From: Faucicola sp937889485
Lineage (GTDB): Bacteria > Pseudomonadota > Gammaproteobacteria > Pseudomonadales > Moraxellaceae
Direction of reading: 5' to 3'
DNA: 24,135 nt
Assembly (NCBI GenBank): GCA_051653685.1
Contig: JBOFWQ010000217.1
Location: 1-24,135 of the forward strand
The notes under the pieces were generated by a model, which saw only the letters and a list, made by a program, of their open reading frames with translations, was not told the DNA's origin and did not search any database. Numbering within the stretch: position 1 is the stretch's first letter; the number at the start of each line of letters is the position of its first letter. Shown here one piece after another: positions 1 to 7,724 of this stretch. A program made the translations under genes and the position numbers.

Positions 1-227
1 ACAAAACCCAAACCGCCCACGATGCCATTGACCTTGTTTCTTATGGCTATGAGGTGTTAAAACCTGCACTGGCAAACATCGGTATTGCACTTGCCGAGGA
101 TGCCCAATTTGGCTTAAAAACCAAAGCCAACGCCACGCCAGCCGCTACCAACCGCTTACAGGCAGGCGAGGTGTTTGCCAATGAAATTCGGCTCGCAGTG
201 AGGCTCAAAACCCATGTCAGCATTTGA
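1..227 (+). CDS. 3' end of an unidentified protein gene
   Basis: The window opens inside a gene. Frame 3 is open from base 3 to a TGA at 225-227 and gives 74 C-terminal residues, while frames 1 and 2 are closed by stops within 60 bases. The fragment is Ala-rich and mildly amphipathic (for example YGYEVLKPALANIGIALAED, then an ATPAATNRLQAGEVFANEIRL stretch split by an Ala/Thr turn), with no transmembrane segment and no motif I recognise. Its last 14 bases overlap the start of the downstream pseudouridine synthase gene, so the two are probably co-transcribed and perhaps translationally coupled. I cannot name the family from this piece. Coding status is well supported by the clean frame and codon use; the function is unknown. 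Confidence 0.7.
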   Translation, partial: KTQTAHDAIDLVSYGYEVLKPALANIGIALAEDAQFGLKTKANATPAATNRLQAGEVFANEIRLAVRLKTHVSI

Positions 228-1119
228 ACACCTTGGTATCAAGCCTAGTCGGCTATATATACCGCATGATCAAAACTTTATGGGCAAGCGCTTAATTGAA
301 TTTCTTGCCAGTCATTTTTCGCACATTTCTGTTGAGCAGTGGCAACAGCGGTTTGCACAGGGATTAATTAGTCTTGCTAGTGGCGAAAAACTGGCGATGG
401 ATGCCCCATATCTATCAGGGGAGACGATTGTCTATTATCGCCATGTTGAAAATGAACCCATTATTCCGTTTGAGCCTCGTATTTTATACATGGATGAGCA
501 TTTATTGGTGGTAGATAAACCGCATTTTTTGCCCGTCATTCCCACAGGTCGTTACGTCAGCCAAACCTTACTTGCCAAATTGCGTAGGCACCCAAAACTT
601 CAGTCGCTCAATGTCAATGATATATCTCCCATTCATCGGCTTGATAAAGATACGGCAGGCGTGATGTTATTGTCTATCAACCCTCAAAGCCGCGCCGCCT
701 ACCAAGGTCTGTTTGAAAAAAAACAGGTGCAAAAAACCTATGAGGCAATTGCCCCCACACGCACCGATTTGACCTACCCACTAACCGTACAGTCTAGGCT
801 CGTGCGGGGCGAGAAGTTTTTTTTAACCCAAACAGTGACGGGGGCGCCCAATAGCCAAACCACCATCGAACTTTTACACAATTTTGGGGCGTTTAGCCAA
901 TACCGTTTGACCCCGTTGACAGGTAAAAAACACCAACTGCGCGTCCACATGGCAAGTCTTCATATGCCGCTGATGCATGATAGTTTTTATCCTATCGTGC
1001 AGCCACCAAGCGTGACGGATTTTAGTAAACCGTTAAAGCTCTTGGCAAAATCGATTGCGTTTGTTGATCCTATCACCCAACAAAACAGACATTTTGACAG
1101 TGGCTTAACGCTAGACTAA
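214..1119 (+). CDS. RluA-family RNA pseudouridine synthase
   Basis: A 301-residue enzyme expected to isomerise specific uridines in rRNA or tRNA to pseudouridine in the cytoplasm. The family signature HRLDKDTAG lies at residues 141-149, with D144 as the expected catalytic aspartate. It is preceded by the usual strand YMDEHLLVVDKP (about 92-103) and followed by QKTYEAIAP and the C-terminal KKHQLRVHMA segment typical of the fold. Residues about 24-75 look like a divergent S4-type RNA-binding domain (GKRLIEFLASHF, then a short Gly-rich strand) rather than a canonical one. The start overlaps the preceding gene by 14 bases and has only a weak GAGG-like ribosome site. The exact RNA target (RluA, RluC, TruC type and so on) cannot be decided here, so no symbol is given. 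Confidence 0.9.
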   Translation: MSAFEHLGIKPSRLYIPHDQNFMGKRLIEFLASHFSHISVEQWQQRFAQGLISLASGEKLAMDAPYLSGETIVYYRHVENEPIIPFEPRILYMDEHLLVVDKPHFLPVIPTGRYVSQTLLAKLRRHPKLQSLNVNDISPIHRLDKDTAGVMLLSINPQSRAAYQGLFEKKQVQKTYEAIAPTRTDLTYPLTVQSRLVRGEKFFLTQTVTGAPNSQTTIELLHNFGAFSQYRLTPLTGKKHQLRVHMASLHMPLMHDSFYPIVQPPSVTDFSKPLKLLAKSIAFVDPITQQNRHFDSGLTLD

Positions 1120-1312
1120 TCTTTATACATGACTATTTAAAGATAAAATTAATAAAGCTAATCAATCACTTAGAATAAAAAATTTACTTAAATGGTTTTA
1201 CTACCATTGTAAGGATATTTATTGTAACATCGATGATTCTTTCGACTATTACTTGGGTTGTTGCTTTAAGTTTTGTCGATAAAAAAGATGTCAGTTAGTA
1301 AAAGAGAAGTTT
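1120..1312 (+). other. AT-rich spacer with a possible 21-residue membrane peptide
   Basis: This 193-base AT-rich gap has no terminator-like hairpin. One frame, from ATG 1233-1235 to TAG 1296-1298, would encode a 21-residue peptide (MILSTITWVVALSF followed by VDKKDVS), hydrophobic then charged, like one short membrane segment. The same frame stays open and hydrophobic upstream back to about 1180 without an ATG, so it could also be the tail of a decayed gene. The AAGGA at 1211-1215 is too far from the ATG to be a good ribosome site. The rest presumably carries the promoter of the next gene, but no strong -35/-10 pair stands out. Coding status is doubtful. Confidence 0.2.
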
Positions 1313-2695
1313 ATGAATCCAGAAATTCGTTTTGACCAAGCCCTCCATGAACTAAAAGCCCGTTTTGGCAGCCAGCTATCCACCAACCTCACGGTGCGTG
1401 AACAGCATGCTCATACTATGAGTTGGCTACCCTTACAAGCCCCTGATGCGGTATTGACCGCCCACAATAAACACGATGTTGCCGATGCTGTCAAAATTTG
1501 CCATGATCATAAAATGCCTGTGATTGCTTTTGGTACGGGCTCATCGCTTGAAGGACAGCTTAATGCCCCCAAAGGTGGGCTGTGTATTGATATGTCCATG
1601 ATGAATGAGGTAGTTCACGTTAATGAGGCGGATTTGACCGCGACCGTGCAGGCAGGCGTGACGCGGGAATTTTTGAACCAATACTTGCGTAATACAGGGC
1701 TATTTTTCCCCATTGACCCAGGCGCCAATGCGACACTAGGCGGTATGGTTGCCACCCGCGCATCAGGTACCAATGCGGTACGTTATGGCACTATGAAAGA
1801 TGTCGTATTGTCGCTTGAAGTGGTTATGCCCAATGGCGATATCATTCGCACGGGTAGCCGTGCCAAAAAATCCTCAGCGGGCTATGATTTGACGCGTTTA
1901 ATCATTGGCTCAGAGGGCACTTTAGGCATTGTTACCGAAATTACCGTTAAGTTGTTTGGTATCCCTGACTGTGTGGGTAGTGGTATTTGCCATTTTCCAA
2001 GTATTGATCTTGCTTGCCAAGCGGTGATGACCACCATCCAATATGGGCTGCCAATCGCAAGAATTGAACTGCTAGATACCCTGCAAATCAAAGCCTGTAA
2101 TGCTTACTCCAAACTAAGCCTTAAAGAGATGCCAACTTTATTTGTCGAGTTTCACGGCACCACCAGTCATGTCACCGAGCAAGCCGAACTGTTTGCTGAG
2201 ATTATTGCAGATTTTGATGGCTCAGACTTTGCATGGGACACCGTTGAAGAAAAACGTAAACAACTTTGGACAGCGCGTCACAACGCTTATTTGGCAAGCC
2301 GCGCCTTACGCCCCGAACTGAGCAGCTTATCTACCGATGCCTGTGTGCCGATTTCGCGTCTGGCTGAATGTGTGACCAAAACCGTTGCCGATATTGAGCG
2401 CGAGGGGATGCTAGCCCCAATCGTGGGACATGTGGGTGATGGTAATTTTCATGTGCTATTGCTGGTGAATATGCAAGATGATAATGAAGTCAAAAAAGCG
2501 GAAGGAATTTTGCAGCGCCTTGCCGAACGGGCAATTGCCATGGATGGTACTTGTACGGGCGAGCACGGCATTGGGCAAGGTAAGCGTAAATACATGCAAA
2601 CCGAGCACGGCGAAGCACTGACTGTCATGAAAGCTATCAAAAAAGCGATTGACCCAAATAACATCATGAACCCAGATAAAATTTGGTTTGACTAA
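1313..2695 (+). CDS. FAD-linked oxidase, probable D-lactate dehydrogenase (cytochrome type)
   Basis: A 460-residue flavoprotein of the FAD_binding_4 / FAD-oxidase_C (VAO/PCMH) family, which includes mitochondrial-type D-lactate dehydrogenase and GlcD. It probably oxidises D-lactate or another 2-hydroxy acid and passes electrons to the respiratory chain. The N-terminal FAD domain shows FGTGSSLEGQ (73-82), DPGANATLGGMVATRASG (135-152) and GYDLTRLIIGSEGTLGIVTE (190-209). The C-terminal cap has the metal-site motif HVGDGNFH (373-380) and CTGEHGIGQGKR (414-425), both hallmarks of the D-lactate dehydrogenase/glycolate oxidase group. Length fits the bacterial D-LDH class. The ATG at 1313 follows an AGAGAAG ribosome site. 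It is monocistronic in appearance, converging on thiE. No glcE/glcF partners are next to it, favouring a stand-alone D-lactate dehydrogenase over glycolate oxidase; the substrate remains inferred. Confidence 0.85.
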   Translation: MNPEIRFDQALHELKARFGSQLSTNLTVREQHAHTMSWLPLQAPDAVLTAHNKHDVADAVKICHDHKMPVIAFGTGSSLEGQLNAPKGGLCIDMSMMNEVVHVNEADLTATVQAGVTREFLNQYLRNTGLFFPIDPGANATLGGMVATRASGTNAVRYGTMKDVVLSLEVVMPNGDIIRTGSRAKKSSAGYDLTRLIIGSEGTLGIVTEITVKLFGIPDCVGSGICHFPSIDLACQAVMTTIQYGLPIARIELLDTLQIKACNAYSKLSLKEMPTLFVEFHGTTSHVTEQAELFAEIIADFDGSDFAWDTVEEKRKQLWTARHNAYLASRALRPELSSLSTDACVPISRLAECVTKTVADIEREGMLAPIVGHVGDGNFHVLLLVNMQDDNEVKKAEGILQRLAERAIAMDGTCTGEHGIGQGKRKYMQTEHGEALTVMKAIKKAIDPNNIMNPDKIWFD

Positions 2696-2745
2696 CTTGC
2701 TACTTGTCTATCTATCGTCAACAAAATACCTTAAATTTGGCTAAA

Positions 2746-3384
2746 TTACTGTTTTAATTGATTTTTTAACCGTTGGCTGGCAAGACTTATATCGTCAGCT
2801 GCCAAAATTGCCGAGACCACCGCCACCCCATCCACACAGGTTTTTATTTGTGCCAAGCCTTTTTGTAATAAGGGTAGGGTGGTGGTATTAATGCCACCAA
2901 TCGCCACTATAGGGATATTCACCGCTTGGCGAATTTCTTTTAATGTAGTAATGCTAACCGTTTTGGCATCGCGCTTGGTCGTCGTGGCAAACATCGCGCC
3001 CACCCCCAAATAATCAGCCCCATCAGCTTGGGCTTGTTGGGCTTGTGCCACCGTGCGCGCCGACACCCCCATAATTTTATTTTTACCCAAAATGCCACGC
3101 ACCACTTTGGCGGGCAAGTCTGATTGTCCAATATGCACCCCGTCAGCTTCCACGGCTAAGGCAATATCCACTCGATCATTAATCAATAGCGGCACATGGT
3201 ACTGGTGACAAATCGCCTTAATCCTCAGCGCTTGTTGATAAAATTCTTTACTATCACGCTGTTTTTCTCGTAGCTGTACCAACGTGACACCGCCCAAAAT
3301 CGCTTGCTCAACCGCACGTTCAAGGGACTCATTTTTTAGACATTGGCAATCGGTCACCAAATACAGTGAATAATCCAATAACAT
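2746..3384 (-). CDS. thiE: Thiamine phosphate synthase ThiE
   Basis: A 212-residue TIM-barrel enzyme that joins HMP pyrophosphate and thiazole phosphate to form thiamine monophosphate. Family motifs are present in order: LYLVTD (7-12), VTLVQLREK (33-41, pyrophosphate side), LLINDRVDIA (66-75), DGVHIGQSDLP (81-91), MGVSARTVAQA (105-115), ADYLGVGAMFATTTK (123-137, thiazole phosphate loop) and VAIGGIN (160-166). Length is normal for ThiE. Its start overlaps the stop of the upstream BASS transporter by one base (TGATG), implying one transcript and coupled translation. Other thiamine genes are absent nearby. No TPP riboswitch is visible upstream of the pair, so regulation by thiamine is not evident. 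The gene converges with the D-lactate dehydrogenase gene with a 50-base gap and no clear terminator. Confidence 0.96.
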   Translation of the reverse strand: MLLDYSLYLVTDCQCLKNESLERAVEQAILGGVTLVQLREKQRDSKEFYQQALRIKAICHQYHVPLLINDRVDIALAVEADGVHIGQSDLPAKVVRGILGKNKIMGVSARTVAQAQQAQADGADYLGVGAMFATTTKRDAKTVSITTLKEIRQAVNIPIVAIGGINTTTLPLLQKGLAQIKTCVDGVAVVSAILAADDISLASQRLKNQLKQ

Positions 3385-4325
3385 CAGTGTTTTACCCCAA
3401 AATCCGCTTGTGTATCAATCGCATGCCATTTTACCATTTTTTTACCCAACAAAGGCAGACAAAACGACGGTAACTGATAGGCACCCAATAACGGCAAAAA
3501 CATAGCACCCATAAATGGCGTGGTAATGGTGTAGGCAAGTAGTACATTGCGCCCGCCGCAGGCAAGTGCAGAGATAATTGCATTTTCATAACCAAATTTG
3601 CGGTACAACACATAAGCAGAAAAATAAAAAATCAACGCCATTAAAGTACCCACACCAAACAACCCCAACGCTTGCATCGGATCTTGGTCAAACGTATGGC
3701 GAAACCCTGACATCAACCCCAACGGAAACATCATCAGCAATAAAATATTAAACCGAGCAATTTTGCCATAATAACGGTTGAGCGTTGCCTTAGGTAGCCA
3801 CTGCCTAGCACACACCGCCAAAATCATCGGTGCCACAATATAAATAAATAACCGTTTGATATACAAAGCAAAATCCAAATGCGCATCACGACTGCCTAAC
3901 AGCCAAAGTACCACCAGCAAGCTGGCAGGCATGATTAAAGTAGCCGTGATGGTTTTTGCCATTGCCAGTAGCGCATCAAATCCCACCGCATTGACAATAG
4001 CGCCTGTACCAAACAGCGGGGCGGTCGCCGACAAGCCAGCAACGGCCAACAATAAATCGCCACGCACACCTAATAGATATGCCAAACCCGTCAAAACCAG
4101 ACTCATAAGCGCACTTTGAAATACTGCAAACCCCCAAACATAGCCCGTGGTCATACGTCTGACTAGTTGGGTTTGGTCAATCCCAAGCAAAGTAAAAAAC
4201 ATTAAGAAAAATAACACCTGCGGCAAATATCCAAGCACAGCTTGCGATAAGCTTGGAAAAATAAAACCAATGACACCACATAGCGGCATAAAAATCGTAC
4301 TATGACGGGCAATAAAATTAATCAT
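3384..4325 (-). CDS. BASS-family (bile acid:sodium symporter-like) membrane transporter
   Basis: A polytopic inner-membrane protein of 313 residues from the start chosen here, with about nine or ten hydrophobic segments spread evenly over its length. The layout and the C-terminal half (ALACGGRNVLLAYTITTP, then FLPLLGAYQLPSF) resemble the bile acid:sodium symporter/BASS superfamily, whose members move organic anions, pantothenate or, in the related ACR3 branch, arsenite. The longest frame starts at a TTG at 4418, but a well-formed sigma70 promoter (4362-4391) lies inside that extension and the extra 31 residues are polar and unlike the family. I therefore prefer the ATG at 4323-4325, which begins directly with MINFIARH and the first membrane helix. 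The stop overlaps the thiE start. Substrate unknown; the thiE coupling hints at a thiamine precursor or related compound, but that is only inference. Confidence 0.75.
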   Translation of the reverse strand: MINFIARHSTIFMPLCGVIGFIFPSLSQAVLGYLPQVLFFLMFFTLLGIDQTQLVRRMTTGYVWGFAVFQSALMSLVLTGLAYLLGVRGDLLLAVAGLSATAPLFGTGAIVNAVGFDALLAMAKTITATLIMPASLLVVLWLLGSRDAHLDFALYIKRLFIYIVAPMILAVCARQWLPKATLNRYYGKIARFNILLLMMFPLGLMSGFRHTFDQDPMQALGLFGVGTLMALIFYFSAYVLYRKFGYENAIISALACGGRNVLLAYTITTPFMGAMFLPLLGAYQLPSFCLPLLGKKMVKWHAIDTQADFGVKH

Positions 4326-4361
4326 ACAGATCCAAAAATAACAGTCAGGTGAAAGCCGAAC

Positions 4362-4391
4362 ATTGTAACGCGTAACTTTTTGTTTTGACAA
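4362..4391 (-). promoter_or_regulatory. Sigma70-type promoter for BASS transporter-thiE
   Basis: Read on the minus strand, TTGTCA (4386-4391) is followed after 18 bases by TACAAT (4362-4367). Both hexamers are close to consensus. Transcription would start near 4355, leaving about 30 bases of leader before the ATG at 4325. The promoter sits within the TTG-started extension of the open frame and is the main reason for rejecting that start. Confidence 0.6.
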
Positions 4392-4524
4392 TGGTATTTT
4401 GTGCAAGACTGGGTGCAATTTTAAATGGATTAAAATCTAACTATTACTTCGCATAATGTATATTATGTTAAATAATATATATAACCATTTATACCCGCCC
4501 CCAAAAGTTAAAACGCGTTAAAAT

Positions 4525-4553
4525 AAAAAAAGGCAGAGATGCCTCCGCCTTTT
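4525..4553 (-). terminator. Intrinsic terminator of the acyl-CoA ligase gene
   Basis: On the minus strand GGCGGAG and CTCTGCC form a 7-bp stem (one G-U pair) with a GCAT loop, followed directly by seven T residues. It lies about 30 bases after the stop of the acyl-CoA ligase gene and separates it from the BASS-thiE unit. Confidence 0.85.
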
Positions 4554-4583
4554 ATCTTGTGTCTGATTTTACTGGATATAACG

Positions 4584-6248
4584 TTAGGCAAATAATCCTT
4601 TGGCATATTGCTCACGGATGACTTTTTTGTCGAGTTTACCCACACTGGTTTTGGGCAGCGCTGTGACGAATTTTAATTGGTTGGGAATACCGTATTTTGG
4701 AATCAACCCTCTTTCAAATGCTTGCTCGGCAATGGCAATAATATCTTTGGCTTGGGTATCAGCGTGGCTTGGTTTTAGCACCACCAGCGCCATGGGACGT
4801 TCCCCCCAACGTTCATCAGGTACACCAATCACCGCAATATCCGCCACACTTGGGTGCAGCGATAAAATAGTTTCAATCTCCAACGAAGATACCCACTCCC
4901 CACCCGATTTGATGACGTCTTTGAGGCGGTCGGTAATTTTGATGGTACCATTTTGGGTGATATAACCAATATCTTGGGTATGCAAGTAGCCACCTTCCCA
5001 GAGCTCATTGCCTGCATCATGGTTTTTGAAATAGCTTTGTGTCAGCCACGGCGAGCGCACCACAAGCTCACCTGTGGATTTGCCATCATTGGGCATGACA
5101 CTTGCCCCACCCCACACTTGCATATCAACCAATAACACAGGTTTACCTGTTAGGCAGCGGTAAGCAATTTGTTCATCATGTGTCATGGTGGCAGTTTGGT
5201 CATCAAACGCGGTAATACTGAGTACAGGGCACGTTTCAGACATGCCATAGCCCGTCATTACTTCAATGCCCTGCTCGATCGCCATCTTAGCAAGCCCTTC
5301 ATTGAGTTTTGAGCCGCCAATAATCATTTTTAGGTTAGAAAACTTGCCGCCTCGTTTGCCCATTTCTGCTAGCAACATTTGTAAAATCGTGGGTACGCCA
5401 TGGGTAACGGTGACATGGTATTTTTCAATTAAATCGACCAAGGTATCAGCGGCATAGCGTCCAGGATATACTTGTTTTAGCCCAATCATGGTAGCGACAT
5501 AAGGCATACCCCACGCATGCACATGAAACATGGGTGTCATCGGCATATAAACATCATCAAAACGTAGACCATTATTGCCTGTATTGAGTGCAACCGCTGA
5601 GGCAACGGCCAAAGAGTTGAGCACAATTTGACGATGGGTAAAAAACACCCCTTTGGGATTGCCTGTAGTACCACTGGTATAGAATGTGGTGGCGATGGTA
5701 TTTTCATCAAAATCTTCATACTCATAAACATCACTGGCTTGACCAAGCAATGCCTCGTATTCGCCAACCGTGTAGTCTGGCGCTGCAATACCCTGATCAT
5801 CTAGCCAAATCACGTGTTCAACGCTTGGCACATCAAATTGATGGTTTTTAATCATCGGCGCAAATTCAGAATTTAATAACAATACTTTGGGTTTGGCATG
5901 ATTAAGGGTATATAGCACCTTATCTTCTGATAAACGCACATTGACCGTTTGCAAAATATAACCACACATCGGAATGGCAAAATAGCACGCCAAATAACGC
6001 GGTGTATCCCAGTCCATAACCGCAATCACCGACCCTTTTTCCAAATTTAAGTTTTTTAATGTATTTGCCAAACGATTAATTTTTTTGAAAAAATCATGAT
6101 AAGTGCAGGCATCGCGGTCTGCAAAATGCAGGGTCTGCTGCCCTGACACAACCCGTGACCGCGTTAGTAGGTTTTTGATTAATAAGGGAAAATTGTAAGC
6201 CTGTTCGGCTTGGTGATAGTTGTCGTGCTGATTTAAAATGGCAGTCAT
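4584..6248 (-). CDS. AMP-forming fatty-acyl-CoA synthetase (AlkK-like)
   Basis: A 554-residue cytoplasmic ANL-superfamily enzyme that activates a carboxylic acid with ATP to an acyl-adenylate and then an acyl-CoA. The P-loop motif YTSGTTGNPKG is at 190-200, GYGMSET (A5) at 333-339, TGELVVRSP at 392-400, the hinge-region HTQDIGYI...ITDRLKDVIKSGGEWVSS at about 423-455, and the A10 lysine in PKTSVGKLDKK at K538. Length and the N-terminal wording (DWDTPRYLACYFAIPMCGYI) fit the medium/long-chain AlkK/FadD3-like group used in fatty-acid degradation. Substrate chain length cannot be read from sequence. The ATG at 6246-6248 has an AAGGA site about 7 bases upstream. It has its own promoter and terminator, so it looks monocistronic. 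It is divergent from roxA. Confidence 0.9.
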   Translation of the reverse strand: MTAILNQHDNYHQAEQAYNFPLLIKNLLTRSRVVSGQQTLHFADRDACTYHDFFKKINRLANTLKNLNLEKGSVIAVMDWDTPRYLACYFAIPMCGYILQTVNVRLSEDKVLYTLNHAKPKVLLLNSEFAPMIKNHQFDVPSVEHVIWLDDQGIAAPDYTVGEYEALLGQASDVYEYEDFDENTIATTFYTSGTTGNPKGVFFTHRQIVLNSLAVASAVALNTGNNGLRFDDVYMPMTPMFHVHAWGMPYVATMIGLKQVYPGRYAADTLVDLIEKYHVTVTHGVPTILQMLLAEMGKRGGKFSNLKMIIGGSKLNEGLAKMAIEQGIEVMTGYGMSETCPVLSITAFDDQTATMTHDEQIAYRCLTGKPVLLVDMQVWGGASVMPNDGKSTGELVVRSPWLTQSYFKNHDAGNELWEGGYLHTQDIGYITQNGTIKITDRLKDVIKSGGEWVSSLEIETILSLHPSVADIAVIGVPDERWGERPMALVVLKPSHADTQAKDIIAIAEQAFERGLIPKYGIPNQLKFVTALPKTSVGKLDKKVIREQYAKGLFA

Positions 6249-6320
6249 ATCATGTCCTTATGCTGAAATATAGCGGATGATAAAAAAGGTGGGAATCGTT
6301 TTATTAACCTGCTAAATTTT

Positions 6321-6349
6321 ACTATAATTAAGACTGTGGGGATTAGCAA
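6321..6349 (-). promoter_or_regulatory. Sigma70-type promoter for the acyl-CoA ligase gene
   Basis: On the minus strand TTGCTA (6344-6349) and TATAGT (6321-6326) are separated by 17 bases. The leader to the ATG at 6248 would be about 65 bases. The plus-strand roxA promoter in the same 183-base divergent gap is less clear; a possible pair is TTGTCC (6387-6392) and TATTAC (6410-6415), which would leave a leader of only about 10 bases. Confidence 0.45.
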
Positions 6350-6431
6350 CCAAAAAAAGCGACTTATCCTTTCAAATTGTTCCAAATTGTCCTAGCTTTT
6401 TATCCAAAATATTACCTTTATTGAGAAAATC

Positions 6432-7607
6432 ATGCAAAATCTTGATTATTGCCTACCCACTACCATTACCCCAGCACAGTTTTTGGCAGATTACTGGCAA
6501 AAAAAACCACTACTCATCAAAAATGGATTACCGCAGCTAGCGGGCATGTTTGAACCTGATGACATCATCGAACTTGCCCAAGACGAAGATGCAACCGCTA
6601 GACTTATCAGCGAAAAAGACAAGCAATGGTCAATTAAAAATAGCCCTCTACAACCAACAGACTTTCAGCAGCTACCCAAGCATTGGACGGTGCTTGTACA
6701 AAACATGGAGCAATGGTCGCCAGAGCTTGCCAACCTTTGGCATGCGTTTGATTTTATTCCCCAATGGCAGCGTGACGATATCATGGTATCGTATGCCCCA
6801 GAGGGCGGTAGCGTGGGCAGACACTATGACAATTATGACGTGTTTTTGGTACAAGGTTATGGCTCACGCCGTTGGCAATTGGGAAAAATGTGTGATGAAA
6901 CCACCGAGTTTGAAAAAGGGCAACCCATTCGCATCATGGATGACATGGGTGCGCTGATTTTTGATGAAGTGCTCACAGCAGGCGATGTGCTCTATGTGCC
7001 TACTGGATTATCCCACTATGGCGTGGCACAAGATGATTGCCTAACCTTCTCTTTTGGATGTCGTAGACCCACGCCGTTACAATTATTGGATAATCTAGCA
7101 GATGTCGCGACGCACGAAGACACGATGACAGTTCCGCTAAAAATTGTGCAGCCTTGCACCACGGCAGGCAAACTATCCCATGCAAGTTTAGCAGACATCA
7201 AAGCACAGCTGATTACCCTACTCCAATCTGACCTAGGCGATGCGCTACTCACCCAAGCAATCAGCGAAACCGTGAGTAAGCGCCAATATGATTTAATGCT
7301 ACCTGAAGACTATATAGAAGCAGACGACCTCATCACTGCCCTAACGGCGGGCGCGCTGCTCAGACAAGATCTGGCTAGCCGAATTATCTATACCCAGTCC
7401 CATGACAAAACCACCCTATATATCAATGGAACCTTGCTAGATAAAGACACGCAAGACCCCAACGACTTGGCAATGTTAGTCAAATTAGCGGATGGCGAAG
7501 CGATTAATCTACAACAATTACAAGCGGCTGGCGTGACTATTGATACCGTGTGTGATTGGATAGAAAACGGCTGGGTACTCGTAGACCCGTGCAATCTATC
7601 ATTATAA
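6432..7607 (+). CDS. roxA: Ribosomal protein L16 arginine hydroxylase RoxA (YcfD-like JmjC oxygenase)
   Basis: A 391-residue Fe(II)/2-oxoglutarate-dependent oxygenase of the cupin/JmjC ribosomal-oxygenase family. E. coli YcfD/RoxA hydroxylates an arginine of ribosomal protein L16. The N-terminal FLADYWQKKPLLIKNG (17-32) and the WTVLVQNMEQWSP (85-97) segment are typical. The iron triad is visible as HYD (H131, D133) and H195 in VPTGLSHYGVA, within YAPEGGSVGRHYDNYDVFLVQ. The segment after about residue 230 is the helical dimerisation and winged-helix-like C-terminal part of the family. Length matches YcfD closely. It leads a same-strand set roxA-unknown-hpt, but the 117-base gap after it holds strong inverted repeats, so the genes may not all share one transcript. 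Confidence 0.92.
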   Translation: MQNLDYCLPTTITPAQFLADYWQKKPLLIKNGLPQLAGMFEPDDIIELAQDEDATARLISEKDKQWSIKNSPLQPTDFQQLPKHWTVLVQNMEQWSPELANLWHAFDFIPQWQRDDIMVSYAPEGGSVGRHYDNYDVFLVQGYGSRRWQLGKMCDETTEFEKGQPIRIMDDMGALIFDEVLTAGDVLYVPTGLSHYGVAQDDCLTFSFGCRRPTPLQLLDNLADVATHEDTMTVPLKIVQPCTTAGKLSHASLADIKAQLITLLQSDLGDALLTQAISETVSKRQYDLMLPEDYIEADDLITALTAGALLRQDLASRIIYTQSHDKTTLYINGTLLDKDTQDPNDLAMLVKLADGEAINLQQLQAAGVTIDTVCDWIENGWVLVDPCNLSL

Positions 7608-7632
7608 TATACCCTTAATAACCCACACACCT

Positions 7633-7681
7633 CGCCAAACAGGATCAAGAACCACCCAAATGTGCTTGAGATTGTTTGGCG
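7633..7681. repeat. 49-base interrupted inverted repeat between roxA and the unknown gene
   Basis: CGCCAAACAGGATCAAG (7633-7649) is matched by a reverse complement at 7665-7681 in 14 of 17 positions: a 9-bp outer stem, a 3-base mismatch bubble and a 5-bp inner stem, with a 15-base loop. It is followed immediately by two more short palindromes (AAGCGCTT at 7682-7689 and AAAATTTAATTTT at 7690-7702). There is no T-run directly after the main stem on the plus strand, so it is not a textbook intrinsic terminator. It could be an operator, an RNA processing or stabilising hairpin, or a small dispersed repeat. Confidence 0.75.
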
Positions 7682-7724
7682 AAGCGCTTAAAATTTAATT
7701 TTCCAACAAAGATAACAACAACTT

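Noticed and set aside
4326..4418. N-terminal extension of the BASS transporter from a TTG start
   Set aside because: The extension contains a good promoter and encodes polar residues unlike the family; the ATG at 4325 begins at the first membrane helix.
4326..4583. Possible TPP riboswitch ahead of the BASS-thiE unit
   Set aside because: The CTGAGA and ACCTGATCTGGATAATGCC-like core elements are absent; only a loose CACCTGACTG similarity is present, and the predicted transcript leader (about 30 bases) is too short to hold the element.
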